Positions 1 to 9,287 of a stretch of DNA of 64,000 nucleotides are shown here, piece by piece (position 1 is the first letter of the stretch; each line of letters starts with the position of its first letter). Both the position numbers and the translations under genes were made by a program. The stretch comes from Cladocopium goreaui. Taxonomy: Eukaryota > Sar > Dinophyceae > Suessiales > Symbiodiniaceae. A model generated the notes under the pieces. It was given only the letters and a program-made list of their open reading frames with translations. It was not told the origin of the DNA and did not search any database. The stretch is taken from assembly GCA_947184155.2 (NCBI GenBank), contig CAMXCT020000466.1:1-64000 (forward strand). Reading direction: 5' to 3'.

Positions 1-2659
1 GAAGTTGTTCGATTGGGCTTGTGATTTTTAGGGTGAAGATCAAGCAACCTTCAATTTCTTCATAGTTCAGTTGGTCTTCGTTGTGACAGTCACCTGCATG
101 AGAAAAGCCAACGTCATCTCTGTCCAGTGCAAGGCGTGGAGCACGAGCTGCGATCATTTGTGCAAGATCGCTGGTATCATTCTCAAGATTAACAATTAGC
201 ATGGTATCAAACAGGGAGGTCGACACCTGACCCGATGCGCTACATGAGAGGCAGTTCACTCGGAGCTGTGCAAAAAAGAGTTCGCAGTGGTCTGGAAATA
301 AATCATCACAAACTGCAATAATGGCCGTATCGAGATCAGAGACCTGTCCCGGGGGAAAGGCATTCAAGTTCAGGTAGCTGGCAAACGCAGCACAGACTTC
401 TCCAATGCTCACTCGTCTTCCTTGCACAGTGGCTGTTTGGTCAGTCCATGTCCATCCATTTCCGATAGCGCATAAGACTAGTTCCCTGCTGTGGCCATGA
501 AACATGTTGTCACTCCAAGGTGCATGGGTGAGGACGCGAAGCGCAGTAACCGCATAGCACATGTAGCTTGGGAATTGAATTAAATAACATGTTGCAAGTT
601 TGGCAAAATAGTCACAATCAGCATGGGCAAAGGAGTTGGGCCACCCAGTGATGATTTCTTTGCTTGAAATCAGGAAATTGCTGCTTTGTTCACTGCTACA
701 GAGAATATTATCGATAGGATTGTGCGTAGCCTTGACAAAAATCACATCATCACTGGCAGTGGGTTCGTTTGCATTGTTGTCCAGCTGTTGGTAGGCAGTG
801 TTGTGTGTCAGGAGGTCAAGGACAGTTTCTGGCGGCTGGCCAACACCAGTTTTAAGTCCGTTATTGCTGCGGCTAGTTTGTCGACTGGATTGACGACATT
901 TCTGTGTAGGCAGGCCAGAGTGTCGGGAAAGGCTGCCGGAATGGTCTTTCAGCGTCGGGTGCTTAGCTGTTGAATCATTGGCAATACTTTCAGCAAAGTC
1001 AGTAGGGTTTGCATCCCGAGGTATTGTAGGGGTATGGGTAGGTCTTTGGGGGGCATCAATTTCTTTGGTAGTGTGATCCGGTTGCAAACGTTCCACAGCA
1101 GCCACGGGAGCAGGATTAACCGGGGAAGTGATATGGGGAGTGTCACACAACCGTGGGTACCCCACGTTGGCAACATCTTTGTGGTCAGTGAGCGTATTAA
1201 CGTTGTGATGCAAGTGTACTGCGTTGGGAGTGCTAGGGCTGCTTGTATGACCATCGCGAGTATGTTGTCCTGGTTGGAGGGATTGGTTCTGTAAGGAGTT
1301 TGCCATAGCGAGATTACTGTCAACGATAAGGGTACTACGACTATCAGTTTTGTCATTGTTGTGCTGTGAGTCTCTTGCAGGATCATGTGTGTTGTCATCT
1401 TCAGGGTCGAGAGCTGTCGCAACACATTCCATGGGTACATCGTCACAGTGTTCGCGGGTAGCTGGCTGATGGTGCGTTTCCTGACGTTTCGGGTGATTAG
1501 TGTCATCGGCCTGTGCAGGTAGCATTTCAACATCACTTTCAGGATGTGTGTTCGGAATACCCCTAGACTGTCTGGATCTGAGAGGTGGGCAATAAGTGGG
1601 CCTGCTGCCTGATGGTGCCGAACACGACTGTCCACGCGTGGGTGTACTCTTTGTGCTACGCATCCCATGACCATTCGGAAAATTGTTAGTCGGTGTGCCG
1701 TTGGTGTACTGATCCTTCAGTCCAGCATGGGTCGCGCCAGCATGAGGGGTTCTTTGAGATGGTCCAATGCAGGCGTGTGCCTCTCGAAGGTGGCAACATT
1801 CCGTCTTGTCAATAACCTGCGATATTGAAATTCCTGGGGGGAGTGTGATGAAGATGGAAGAAGGTTCAAAGGTACGTATGATTAACTCGTCGTAGTATCG
1901 TACCTTCCATTCATCACGTTCGAGGTGGATGGATTTCAAATGGAAACACTGTTCAGGGCCAAGTATGACATGGTAGAAAAGCCACTTGTGGTAGTCTCTG
2001 TACTTGATAAATTCCTGATGTCGTAGATCAATCTTGACCGTGTCAGGATTCGTCATGAATGATTCCTGAATGAAAGAGTTATCACAATAATTGGTCTTTT
2101 GTAAGCACTCTGTCAAGGGAAGATTCAACTCTTTGGGCGAGAAAAACCACGCAGGCGGCTGGGACGCAATGGCAATGATGTTAGTATAGTCATGCATGGA
2201 ATCAATGACGGTAGTACGTAAATCATAGTATCTTTTCGCTGACTGTTTCTTGTCCGGCTCAAAGGAAAGATGACTGATTCTGCCTTCTTTGGGAATCATT
2301 TGCTGAGCGACGACCTTGTTCCAGTGGTCTCGTCTAGTTTCGATCTCCGTAAGGGAAACATCAGCACGAAAATCCTCTGCTGAAGGGCATTGATGTTGAA
2401 TCACAACTTGACAAGAGTCACAATGCAGCAAAAGAGGCAAAGAGTCTTCATGCTTAATATCAATGTCAAAACATAGACACTTTTGTTGCGAAAGGTCAAC
2501 CTGGCACCAGCGGATCGAGAAATTAACTGCCCCAACTTTTTGTCTTAGTAGTTGACCTAAAGCTGATTGGTCTAATTGGTCCTCAATACATGGTGATGGA
2601 TGAATCTCATTCCAAAGAATTTGTGCAGGCGTACTGGAAGGAGCCAATCTTGCCAAATT
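1..2659 (-). CDS. Long partial ORF, USP-like Cys segment, runs off left edge
   Basis: On the minus strand one frame (codon tops at positions equal to 1 mod 3) has no stop from 2659 to base 1, about 886 codons, checked codon by codon. It has no start of its own and continues the protein that begins at 3710 after a one-base frameshift near 2640-2655. The first part has a Cys-rich patch (CLCFD, HCDSC) at about 2390-2490. The middle (about 700-1800) is low-complexity, rich in Ser, Thr, Asn, His and Pro. The last part contains GNGWTWTD, then a segment ending in LRVNCLSCSASGQVSTSLFD (about 180-290). That resembles the CxxC finger arm of ubiquitin-specific proteases but no catalytic Cys or His box is visible, so the assignment is weak. 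It is probably an ORF of a large element whose 3' end lies outside the window. Confidence 0.6.
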
Positions 2660-3710
2660 TCACTTGGAAATGGTTGTAATCATTGGTGGTCTGTGTGCTC
2701 TGAGGTTCCGATCGCAGCATGTGGATAGTGAAAGCACCTTGTTTTGGACCAATAGGTAAATGAACGTCAAGTGGAAGAAGGGCCAAGTGGAGATTGATGA
2801 CAAGTGACGCAGGTCCAAAAATGGCAAGTCTTCTGTAATTCATGAAATGGTACCTCACTTTAAGGTTGGCCAGTTGTACAAGAATTTCCAAGAGAACAGT
2901 ATTCGGAAATGCCTTCAAATCAAGCACTGACATGGTGATTCCATGTGGAAAATGTTCTTGGAACTCTGTGTCATTCCATGGAAAAAAATGCTTTACTTGA
3001 CACTCAGCAAGACCATGCGACCAAGCAGCATCAACAGTTGGTTGTAGGATCTTCTCCACAAGCTCGATATCTGCCAGGCTGTCATTGGCAATTTGTACAG
3101 TGAGTGAGGTGACATCAATCTTATCTGATATGCGATGGCATCCATTGGGTCGTCGAAAATCAATGTAGTTCACTGCAGACAGGTTCTGTAGCTCACTGAC
3201 AGTATGGTGCCGTTCAACAACTGTCCTGGGAAAGACATACTCCAGCGTTCTGCAAGGTTGAGTCCAAGAGACATGACAATGTTCGGCATACGGCTCAACT
3301 TGGCATGCGATGAGATATTTCTCCTGGTTATTGTTGGCGCAAAATGTGATACCAAGATTTTGCATGAAACTGATATGTTGGACTTTATCATGAAGAAGGT
3401 TATATAACCATGCAGAAGCTTCAAATTCGCTGGTGTTACTTGGACACGTGAAGACAAAATGCACAGAGATATCTTTGTTAAGGCATATGTCTACAAACTT
3501 CTGAAGGACATAAGCTTTGGGGAGTAATAGGCAGAGGCCAACTCCTGTATCACTGTGATCAAAAGCTTCTTCATAGGTGATAACAGTGCCTGAATATCTG
3601 TTCGGATCAATGTCACTGGGACAGTTGGCAACAAACAGATGTTCCTTCCCAAGACTCGACACAAGTTCAATGGCTTGTTGTTCAACTGTTTCATGAGGGT
3701 TAGGGTCCAT
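2607..3710 (-). CDS. N-terminal 367 aa of the same large ORF
   Basis: Starts at an ATG (3710; MDPNPHETVEQQ) and stays open for 367 codons to a TGA at 2607. The protein is globular in composition, with Cys, His and Trp spread throughout, and has no membrane segment or motif I recognise. Just before its stop the reading becomes unconvincing, while the overlapping frame one base on (open from 2659 to the window edge) reads as good protein. The two therefore look like one gene of more than 1200 codons broken by a +1 shift, either a real indel or an assembly error. It is preceded by a 415-bp spacer and a decayed upstream ORF on the same strand, suggesting a two-ORF element. Function unknown. Confidence 0.55.
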   Translation of the reverse strand: MDPNPHETVEQQAIELVSSLGKEHLFVANCPSDIDPNRYSGTVITYEEAFDHSDTGVGLCLLLPKAYVLQKFVDICLNKDISVHFVFTCPSNTSEFEASAWLYNLLHDKVQHISFMQNLGITFCANNNQEKYLIACQVEPYAEHCHVSWTQPCRTLEYVFPRTVVERHHTVSELQNLSAVNYIDFRRPNGCHRISDKIDVTSLTVQIANDSLADIELVEKILQPTVDAAWSHGLAECQVKHFFPWNDTEFQEHFPHGITMSVLDLKAFPNTVLLEILVQLANLKVRYHFMNYRRLAIFGPASLVINLHLALLPLDVHLPIGPKQGAFTIHMLRSEPQSTQTTNDYNHFQVKFGKIGSFQYACTNSLE

Positions 3711-4125
3711 GTTGTCAACTATAACCCAGAGTACCCCTGGGTATAGTGACTCTCACAGGAGCAGGCCAGGAAGGTAAACTGGGCAAAACAAGACAATGCA
3801 CAGACAAAACAAGAAAACAAAACAAGACCAAGAAACAAAGGAAAAGAAAGACTACACTGGGTACCCCAGTGAGCCAGTCACAAGATAAGAAACAAAGACA
3901 CAAGAAAGAGAACTACACTGGGTACCCCAGGAGTTCCCAAACAAATAAACAAGGTTCAAAACTGGTGTGTTCAGCAAGCACAGACAATGCGCAAGTAAAC
4001 CAAATAGAGAAGGTAAATCTTAAACAATCAAAACTAAGATTAACCCCCCCTCCCTTACTCACTTATAAACAAAAGGTTGACAGGCACCTTTGTGCTCTTC
4101 CTACGGCAGTACTACCCTAGCCCCT
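3711..4125. other. Inter-ORF spacer with repeated GGGTACCC motifs
   Basis: No convincing ORF. The spacer is A-rich on the plus strand, so the minus transcript would be T-rich. It carries two identical copies of ctacactgggtaccccag (about 3852 and 3913) and a related gtacccctgggta at about 3731. Each contains a near-palindrome around GGTACC. The position just upstream of the 3710 start suggests a leader or internal control region of the element; this is inference. Confidence 0.4.
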
Positions 4126-4800
4126 TTACACTGGTGCCCCTGAAATTAACTCACGCAAATTACCCAAGATGGATGTTTGCCCCCTTGAGTTAAAAATCAG
4201 GTTACCCAGTCCCGCGGGGTTTGAGCCGATACAGCCTAGCCAATGGCTACGGACAAAAACAAGCACATCCAAGATATGATCGATGCAAGGTTGCAGGTCC
4301 GCATCTGTATCATCGATGCAAGGTTGCAGGTCCGCATCTGTAAGTGGGTTGTTTGCTGTAATCTTCAAGCAGTGCTTCGTGTCACTCAGACGTCTGAACC
4401 AACGAGAGCGAAGTGCCGCCAGTTTGTCATAGGACGGTCGCAACATGTGAGAAGCAGTGCTGGCAAGGCCGCTGCCATCCCCTCGTTGACAGGTGTGGCC
4501 ACTTGAGCGACTGTGGGAGCGCAGCCTGCCAATTGTCAAGGCAATACAGTCAGAGGCTTGCAGCAAATGGAGCCACCGTATGTACCGACTGGACCACAAG
4601 AGGGTTGCCCCACGTCATGGACGTGGCTTTTTTTCCGTCCAACGCCTTCATGGCTTTCGCCAGGTCGTTACACACGTTCCATCGTAGCAAAAGATGAATT
4701 GAAAGTTCGTGCAAGGCTGTCAATTGTTGTCCTATGTCATGGACGTGGCTGGATTTTCCAAAATGGCAAGCCCCCCCTTTTTGTCGACCTCAGACAACAG
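4126..4800 (-). pseudogene. Decayed upstream ORF, C-terminal part
   Basis: Frame 4599-4126 encodes 157 codons ending in a TGA-terminated LRELISGAPV tail. Further upstream (about 4600-4800) the plausible coding frame changes (DLAKAMKALDGKK, then MTWGNPLVVQSVHT), so at least one frameshift is present. A 33-bp in-frame tandem duplication (about 4281-4346) repeats an 11-aa block containing DADLQPCID; a repeat of exactly eleven codons fits former coding sequence. It lies directly upstream of the 3710 ORF on the same strand and is probably its partner ORF. Its product is not recognisable. Confidence 0.4.
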
Positions 4801-4997
4801 TGTACGGGATCGATCATGCATCTTCGACTGACCGGTACTGCGGCAAGCCCCTTGCGGGCCAAGGCGGGTGAGATGCCTAGCAAGCTCAAGCCACGGAAAA
4901 CGAAACAGTCAAAAAACAAAACGGACGACCGATGGCTGACAAATCAAGCAGCCGTCCAACCAAAGAAGGGAAAAATCCGAGCTTTGAGCTGGACGCT
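4800..4997. other. Unassigned decayed sequence
   Basis: Short broken minus-strand frames only. It probably continues the decayed ORF to its right. I see no separate gene or RNA. Confidence 0.3.
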
Positions 4998-5018
4998 CTC
5001 CAAATAAAATGAAAGGAA
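4998..5018. repeat. SINE target-site duplication, left copy
   Basis: Twenty-one bases beginning ctccaaataaaatg, identical to 5157-5177. Directly flanks the A-tail of the SINE. Confidence 0.88.
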
Positions 5019-5156
5019 TTTTTTTTTGTCGGCGCCCGTTGCCTTTCGGCGGGTCGCACTTGAGACTTCCGATTGGACCAGCAGGATTCGAACCACCACC
5101 GGCAGTCTGTCAGCGCTGGCAAGACCAACGCCATACCAACTGAGCCATCGGGTCGC
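5019..5156 (-). mobile_element. tRNA-derived SINE
   Basis: Read on the minus strand this 138-bp insert begins GGCGACCCGATGGCTCAGTT, containing an A-box (TGGCTCAGTTGG) and then a B-box (GGTTCGAATCC) at tRNA-like spacing. It ends in a run of A (T9 on the plus strand at about 5019-5027). It is flanked by a perfect 21-bp target-site duplication (4998-5018 and 5157-5177), which marks the insertion exactly. Pol III promoter boxes, an A-tail and a long TSD are the hallmarks of a LINE-mobilised tRNA-type SINE. The body after the B-box does not fold as a mature tRNA, so this is not a tRNA gene. A truncated relative lies at about 39255-39355. Confidence 0.88.
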
Positions 5157-5177
5157 CTCCAAATAAAATGAAAGGAA
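5157..5177. repeat. SINE target-site duplication, right copy
   Basis: Identical to 4998-5018 and adjoins the tRNA-like head of the SINE. Confidence 0.88.
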
Positions 5178-5591
5178 CACCTCACTCAACCGCTCACTCC
5201 GCCGGCGATGTCAAGAAGAATAACCTGGAGCGCGACACAGGCAATCAGGAGGCCTCTAATTCAGGCACGGCGACGCAAAGTAGCCTGGGCACGCCAGAAC
5301 CGGACCAGGACAGAAGCCTCTTCCAGCAGAGTCGGTTCACCCAAAGGAGGGCCAAACCTGCCCATACCTTAAGGTCACTGCCCGGGAGAGCTGGTTGGAA
5401 GCCTCAGGCGCCCACGCGCCACTGGTTTCGTTGCTACAGGTGAACATAAAGCTCTAATACACTGTGTTGAGGACCGGCGTCAGGTGCGAAGGACAAGCCT
5501 GGGGCAGCTGGGCATTGAAAGCAGCCACTGTACCACAAGTCTAGGTGAAGTACCCAGATCAGTGGGGTAATTGGGGTCCAACTCCTGACAT
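5178..5591. other. Unassigned sequence between SINE and helicase fragment
   Basis: Only short ORFs on either strand and no motif I recognise. It may be further degraded element sequence. Confidence 0.3.
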
Positions 5592-6556
5592 TTGTGCGAA
5601 CCACCAAGAGAAGCCGAACTGTTGGCTGCCAGAGGCCTTTCAGCACCTGAGACGTGGAAGTGCAAACGTGCACAAGTTAGCCTCAAAGCAACCATTGATG
5701 TCCCTATGTTGGGCATAATCATAGAGCAAAATGGTGATGGACTCCTAGAAGACTCCCACATGCCCGTGGGATGGCCACTCCACATTGATGGCGCTGTCAG
5801 ACAATGTTGTATTCACCGAGCCGCTAGCCTGCAAGAGTTAGACGACATGCTCAAAGAGATGACATGAAGAGAGATTCAGTCGAAATCAATCATGACGCGT
5901 CTCAATGGTCCCACCATGCAGTGTGGAATCGACGGTGCATGGAACCGAAACCAGGATACACACTGGAGCAACTATGGACTGACTCCGAGCCTGCCATAAG
6001 CAAGAAAACGTCCACACCATATGAAATCCAAACAAATGACGTCTTGCGTGCAGTAGATTCAGCATCTCCCATCCCCCACGCCACCCGATAGCCCCTTCCT
6101 AAGAGCGTTAGGGACAGCAGCTGCTCTCAAGGCCCCACCACAAACTGACACCCTAGCGCAAAGAGCCCTGGAGGAATGGGAAGGCACTCTGTGTGAAAAC
6201 AAGGCAGTGGCGATCCTCGCAGAGGTGCAAGCCGGCCGACCATAATCCATAAAGATGGTGGCGAAATGCTCATTGCCATTGTCCTTGAAAGGCCGCTAGC
6301 GGAAGCTAAAGCACTAGTTGATGACCCTGCAGCATTCACTCGCGAAATGACGCGGATCCTGCGCGAAAAACAAAACCATCCACTCATCGCCCAAATGATG
6401 AAACCAGCAGAGAGCAGTGATCCACTCCCCGCCAATACCGCAGCCAGTAGCGCCGGTGAACCTCGCACCACCTCACGTGCAGTTCCAATAAGCTACGCGA
6501 GCTCACGTAGAGTACCCAGTTTTCCCGTACATGCATCTGCCTGTAACTTGACCTAG
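5592..6556 (+). pseudogene. 3' fragment of a family-B helicase gene, plus strand
   Basis: The first about 375 bp (from ELLAARGL to GYTLEQ) are nearly identical to the reverse complement of about 25625-25990, the C-terminal part of the family-B helicase protein. Here the sequence continues beyond the point where that copy is truncated, giving roughly 580 bp more of the 3' end (FTREMTRILREKQNHP and others). The frame changes after LKEMT (about 5866) and again around 6090 and 6260, so it is a pseudogene. It is cut on the right by the poly(A) end of family-A copy 1. Its inverted orientation relative to the 25-kb copy makes an inverted repeat about 20 kb apart. Confidence 0.65.
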
Positions 6557-6567
6557 GTTGAGCGGCG

Positions 6568-6579
6568 TTTTTTTTTTTT
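6568..6579 (-). other. Poly(A) tract ending family-A copy 1
   Basis: Twelve T on the plus strand, preceding sequence whose minus strand reads GGCCACGCAGG. The equivalent positions in the other two copies (11679-11686 and 41540-41548) also carry A runs. Confidence 0.75.
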
Positions 6580-8990
6580 CCTGCGTGGCCGATAATGCTC
6601 TAGGCTCGGTCCTTACAATTGCGTAAGCAGTGAAAATCTGAGAATAAAAGGACACGTATGGCCCGTAAGAATGGCAAATCAGTGCAAACCAAAAACACGA
6701 CACACAAAATCCAACCAAAGCGACCCGCAAATCCCCCAGCCAGATTTGCGTTTCGCCACGAAAAACACAGCGAAACAACAAAAAACGGGGCAAGGCCCAA
6801 CAGAAACACCCAACAAAGATTTGCCATGTGATACTGAAACGATTCAACAGTATCACTTAAGTAACATGCAAACTAATTACCTATTGCGGCAGTTCAGCTC
6901 ACGTCATCTACGTGTGAGAACTGTAAGCTTCCAGAAACTGTCTTGACTGTCGCGCAAGCTCTCAGGTAGTTTGGCAAAGCAGAAGTAGCTGTCTAGCACA
7001 GCAGGAGCCCATTGCCATTCTCATTGTCGATGTTGGTTCTGTAAAGGCCAGCGCAGTTGGAACCCTGTCTCTGGAGCAGGATACTGCCGCAATAGTAATA
7101 TGATCAATACCCCCCTTCAAGGGGGGTAGGTATTGACAGCCTGTAGGTCATGCAAGACTATAACTGTAGTTCATCACAGATGCCGTCATACCGTAAGAAA
7201 AATAGAGGACCTGAAAAGGTACCAATGGTACACGATTGTCGCAGACTGCCAATTCTGTCCGTACGGTCGTTGCAGATGAAGTGAGCTGTACACGTGCAAA
7301 AGCAGGCTCAAACAAAAAGAGATTGCTACCAGCGACCTGGACACGGTTGCGCCGCACTCGCATGGCAGTCGTGCTCAAGCCACAAACTTGAAAGGGTACC
7401 TAGGTTCGCTGTACCAGCACCAGCTTGACTAGCAGGATTCACAAGGTGTCATCGTCCCAGCTAAAACCTGCAGCAAGTCAGATGTTCCAGAGGTAAGCAG
7501 TGCATCTCACCCAGGGCCACTCTCCCCTAGAGTGGGCCATTAGCAGAAGCACTACGCCCCTTCAACGCACCGGGCCACGCGGGCAGACTTTGCTGCTCGC
7601 GGGCGCTCTAGACTGAACTGCAGAGAGCTCCACTGGACAGCGCCAGTGAAGCTCGCTGCAGTGCAGCCCAGTCCATGGCACTAACCGGGTATCTACCGCC
7701 CCTCTCGGAAGAAACAACAGAAGAGTACACAAGGAGAGAGGCAACCCCGAGGAAGAAGCCATACCAAAACAAAACAAGAGCAACAACCGAAACAACCGAA
7801 TTCAAGTGGGTAAAAGACAAGATGCAGCCAGAAGCCACCGTAAAGCAGGCAAATCCTTAGTCACAACAAGCCGACACATGGTGACCTTAGTAGCACATCG
7901 AAGCCAACAGCAGATCAAAAACAAAAGAAGAAACCGAACAAGCCAACCACACAAGACAGTACAGGGGGAAGCAAAGCGGGGCAGGGCAGCACCACACGCA
8001 CACACACGCGACAACACAAAGAGAGAGAGAAAGAGAGGAGCCAGGAGGCAGCAGAGGACAGACAGAGGAAGGACACAATAGTACCAGAGGGGATACAAGA
8101 GTGCCTTAGCGGAGTCCCATAGGGGGTCCTGGATCATACGCAGATGAATACCACAGTGGCGGAGCACAGAGAACCCCATCAGCGCATGCAACGTGGTGTA
8201 GAGGGATAAATCCCCACACAGGGCCAGAGGCCTTTGCTGCCACGAGACACAACGAGGAGGGGAAACAAAGCACCACGACACCCCAAGCACAAAGGCAAGG
8301 CAACCAAGCCGTCGCCAGGAGCAACAGATACCTGGAGGGAGGCACCAGTAACCAGCAACTGGACCAAGAAGCCCAGTGGGAGCTATCCGAGGGGGCAGGG
8401 GGGGCTTCCACAAAGTAGGGGCAGCAACGGACACAAAAACAACACAGAAGAAAGGCAACCACATGGCCAGGGTAATAGGGCAGCAAGCTCTGTCAGAAGG
8501 AATTGCCTGGGAAACAACTAACGAATTCAAAAATGAGGTGATGGACTGTCTTGATCTTCAGACCAGGGGTGGGCACAACAGCATCTGTTTAGTCACCCAT
8601 TTATGGTTGTTAAGACCTAGCACGGGTTATGCCCCTACCAAGTTAACGGGCTCCCTCGTTGGAAGCTTGCCTTCGTATGGTCTAAGCTCTCTACTGAGGG
8701 GCTAGAGGATGATGTAGGGAAGTGGGCTAACAGAGCAGGTTGGAGCTCACAACGAAAAATGAGGAAAAGCTGAGAGCTGAACTGTATACCAGTGCACCTG
8801 TCACGTCTCTGGACAGACACACCAGCAGTACCGAGAGGAATTATCCCGGCTGAAGTCACAAAAACTCTAATGTTGATCCCAACTGGAGTACAGCAGCACG
8901 CATGGCCGTCGGGACAGTGAAACAAGCATTCAAAAAAGGAAGAGAAAGCGGGAGGCAGGGGGTAAAGAGGGCAGACACAAGAAGGGTGGG
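6580..8990 (-). other. 3' untranslated region of family-A copy 1
   Basis: About 2.4 kb downstream of the helicase stop with no convincing ORF; long frames here are composition shadows. Blocks match copy 2 (11687-14156) in the same order, for example around 6690/11830, 7115/12230, 7660/12690 and 8230/13270. The terminal about 1.4 kb also matches 40113-41547 in inverted orientation. Includes a C-run/G-run hairpin (ccccccttcaaggggggt) at about 7110. Confidence 0.55.
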
Positions 8991-9287
8991 TCAGGGGGGG
9001 GATCCTGTCATACCTTTCGCAAAATGTTCATGATAATGTTGTTTGTCTGATTTGATGGTGTTAAGCCACTCATTGGTGAGCCCAAATGTGACCGGGTTCA
9101 CTTGCTGCTGTCCGATTGCATGTTGGTAAAGTGTCCTTATCGCCTCCTGGTGTGCCGCTAAGTCAGCTGGAGAGACTCTCTTGCGGATTCTTCTGTCCGG
9201 AAAAGTTAACTCCTGTAAGTTTGCTTGCAAAGCATGCTCTGCCGTATATACCGCGGGCTGCTGAAACAAAACTCGTTCTGCAAACCT
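8991..9287 (-). pseudogene. Frameshifted C-terminal tail of copy-1 helicase protein
   Basis: Encodes FQQPAVYTAEHALQANLQE through VTFGLTNEWLNTIK, which aligns with the end of copy 2 (LFQQPAVYIAEHALQTNL and so on), but in a different frame from the upstream 778-codon ORF. One indel at about 9288 accounts for it. The protein ends close to KGMT in both copies. Confidence 0.6.

Noticed and set aside
5019-5156. tRNA gene on the minus strand
   Set aside because: A- and B-boxes are present, but there is no complete acceptor stem or cloverleaf, and the A-tail and TSD show a SINE.
7802-8530. 242-aa minus ORF rich in Cys, Leu and Trp
   Set aside because: Lies in the 3' region of family-A copy 1 and is not preserved in copy 2; composition looks like noncoding GC-rich DNA.
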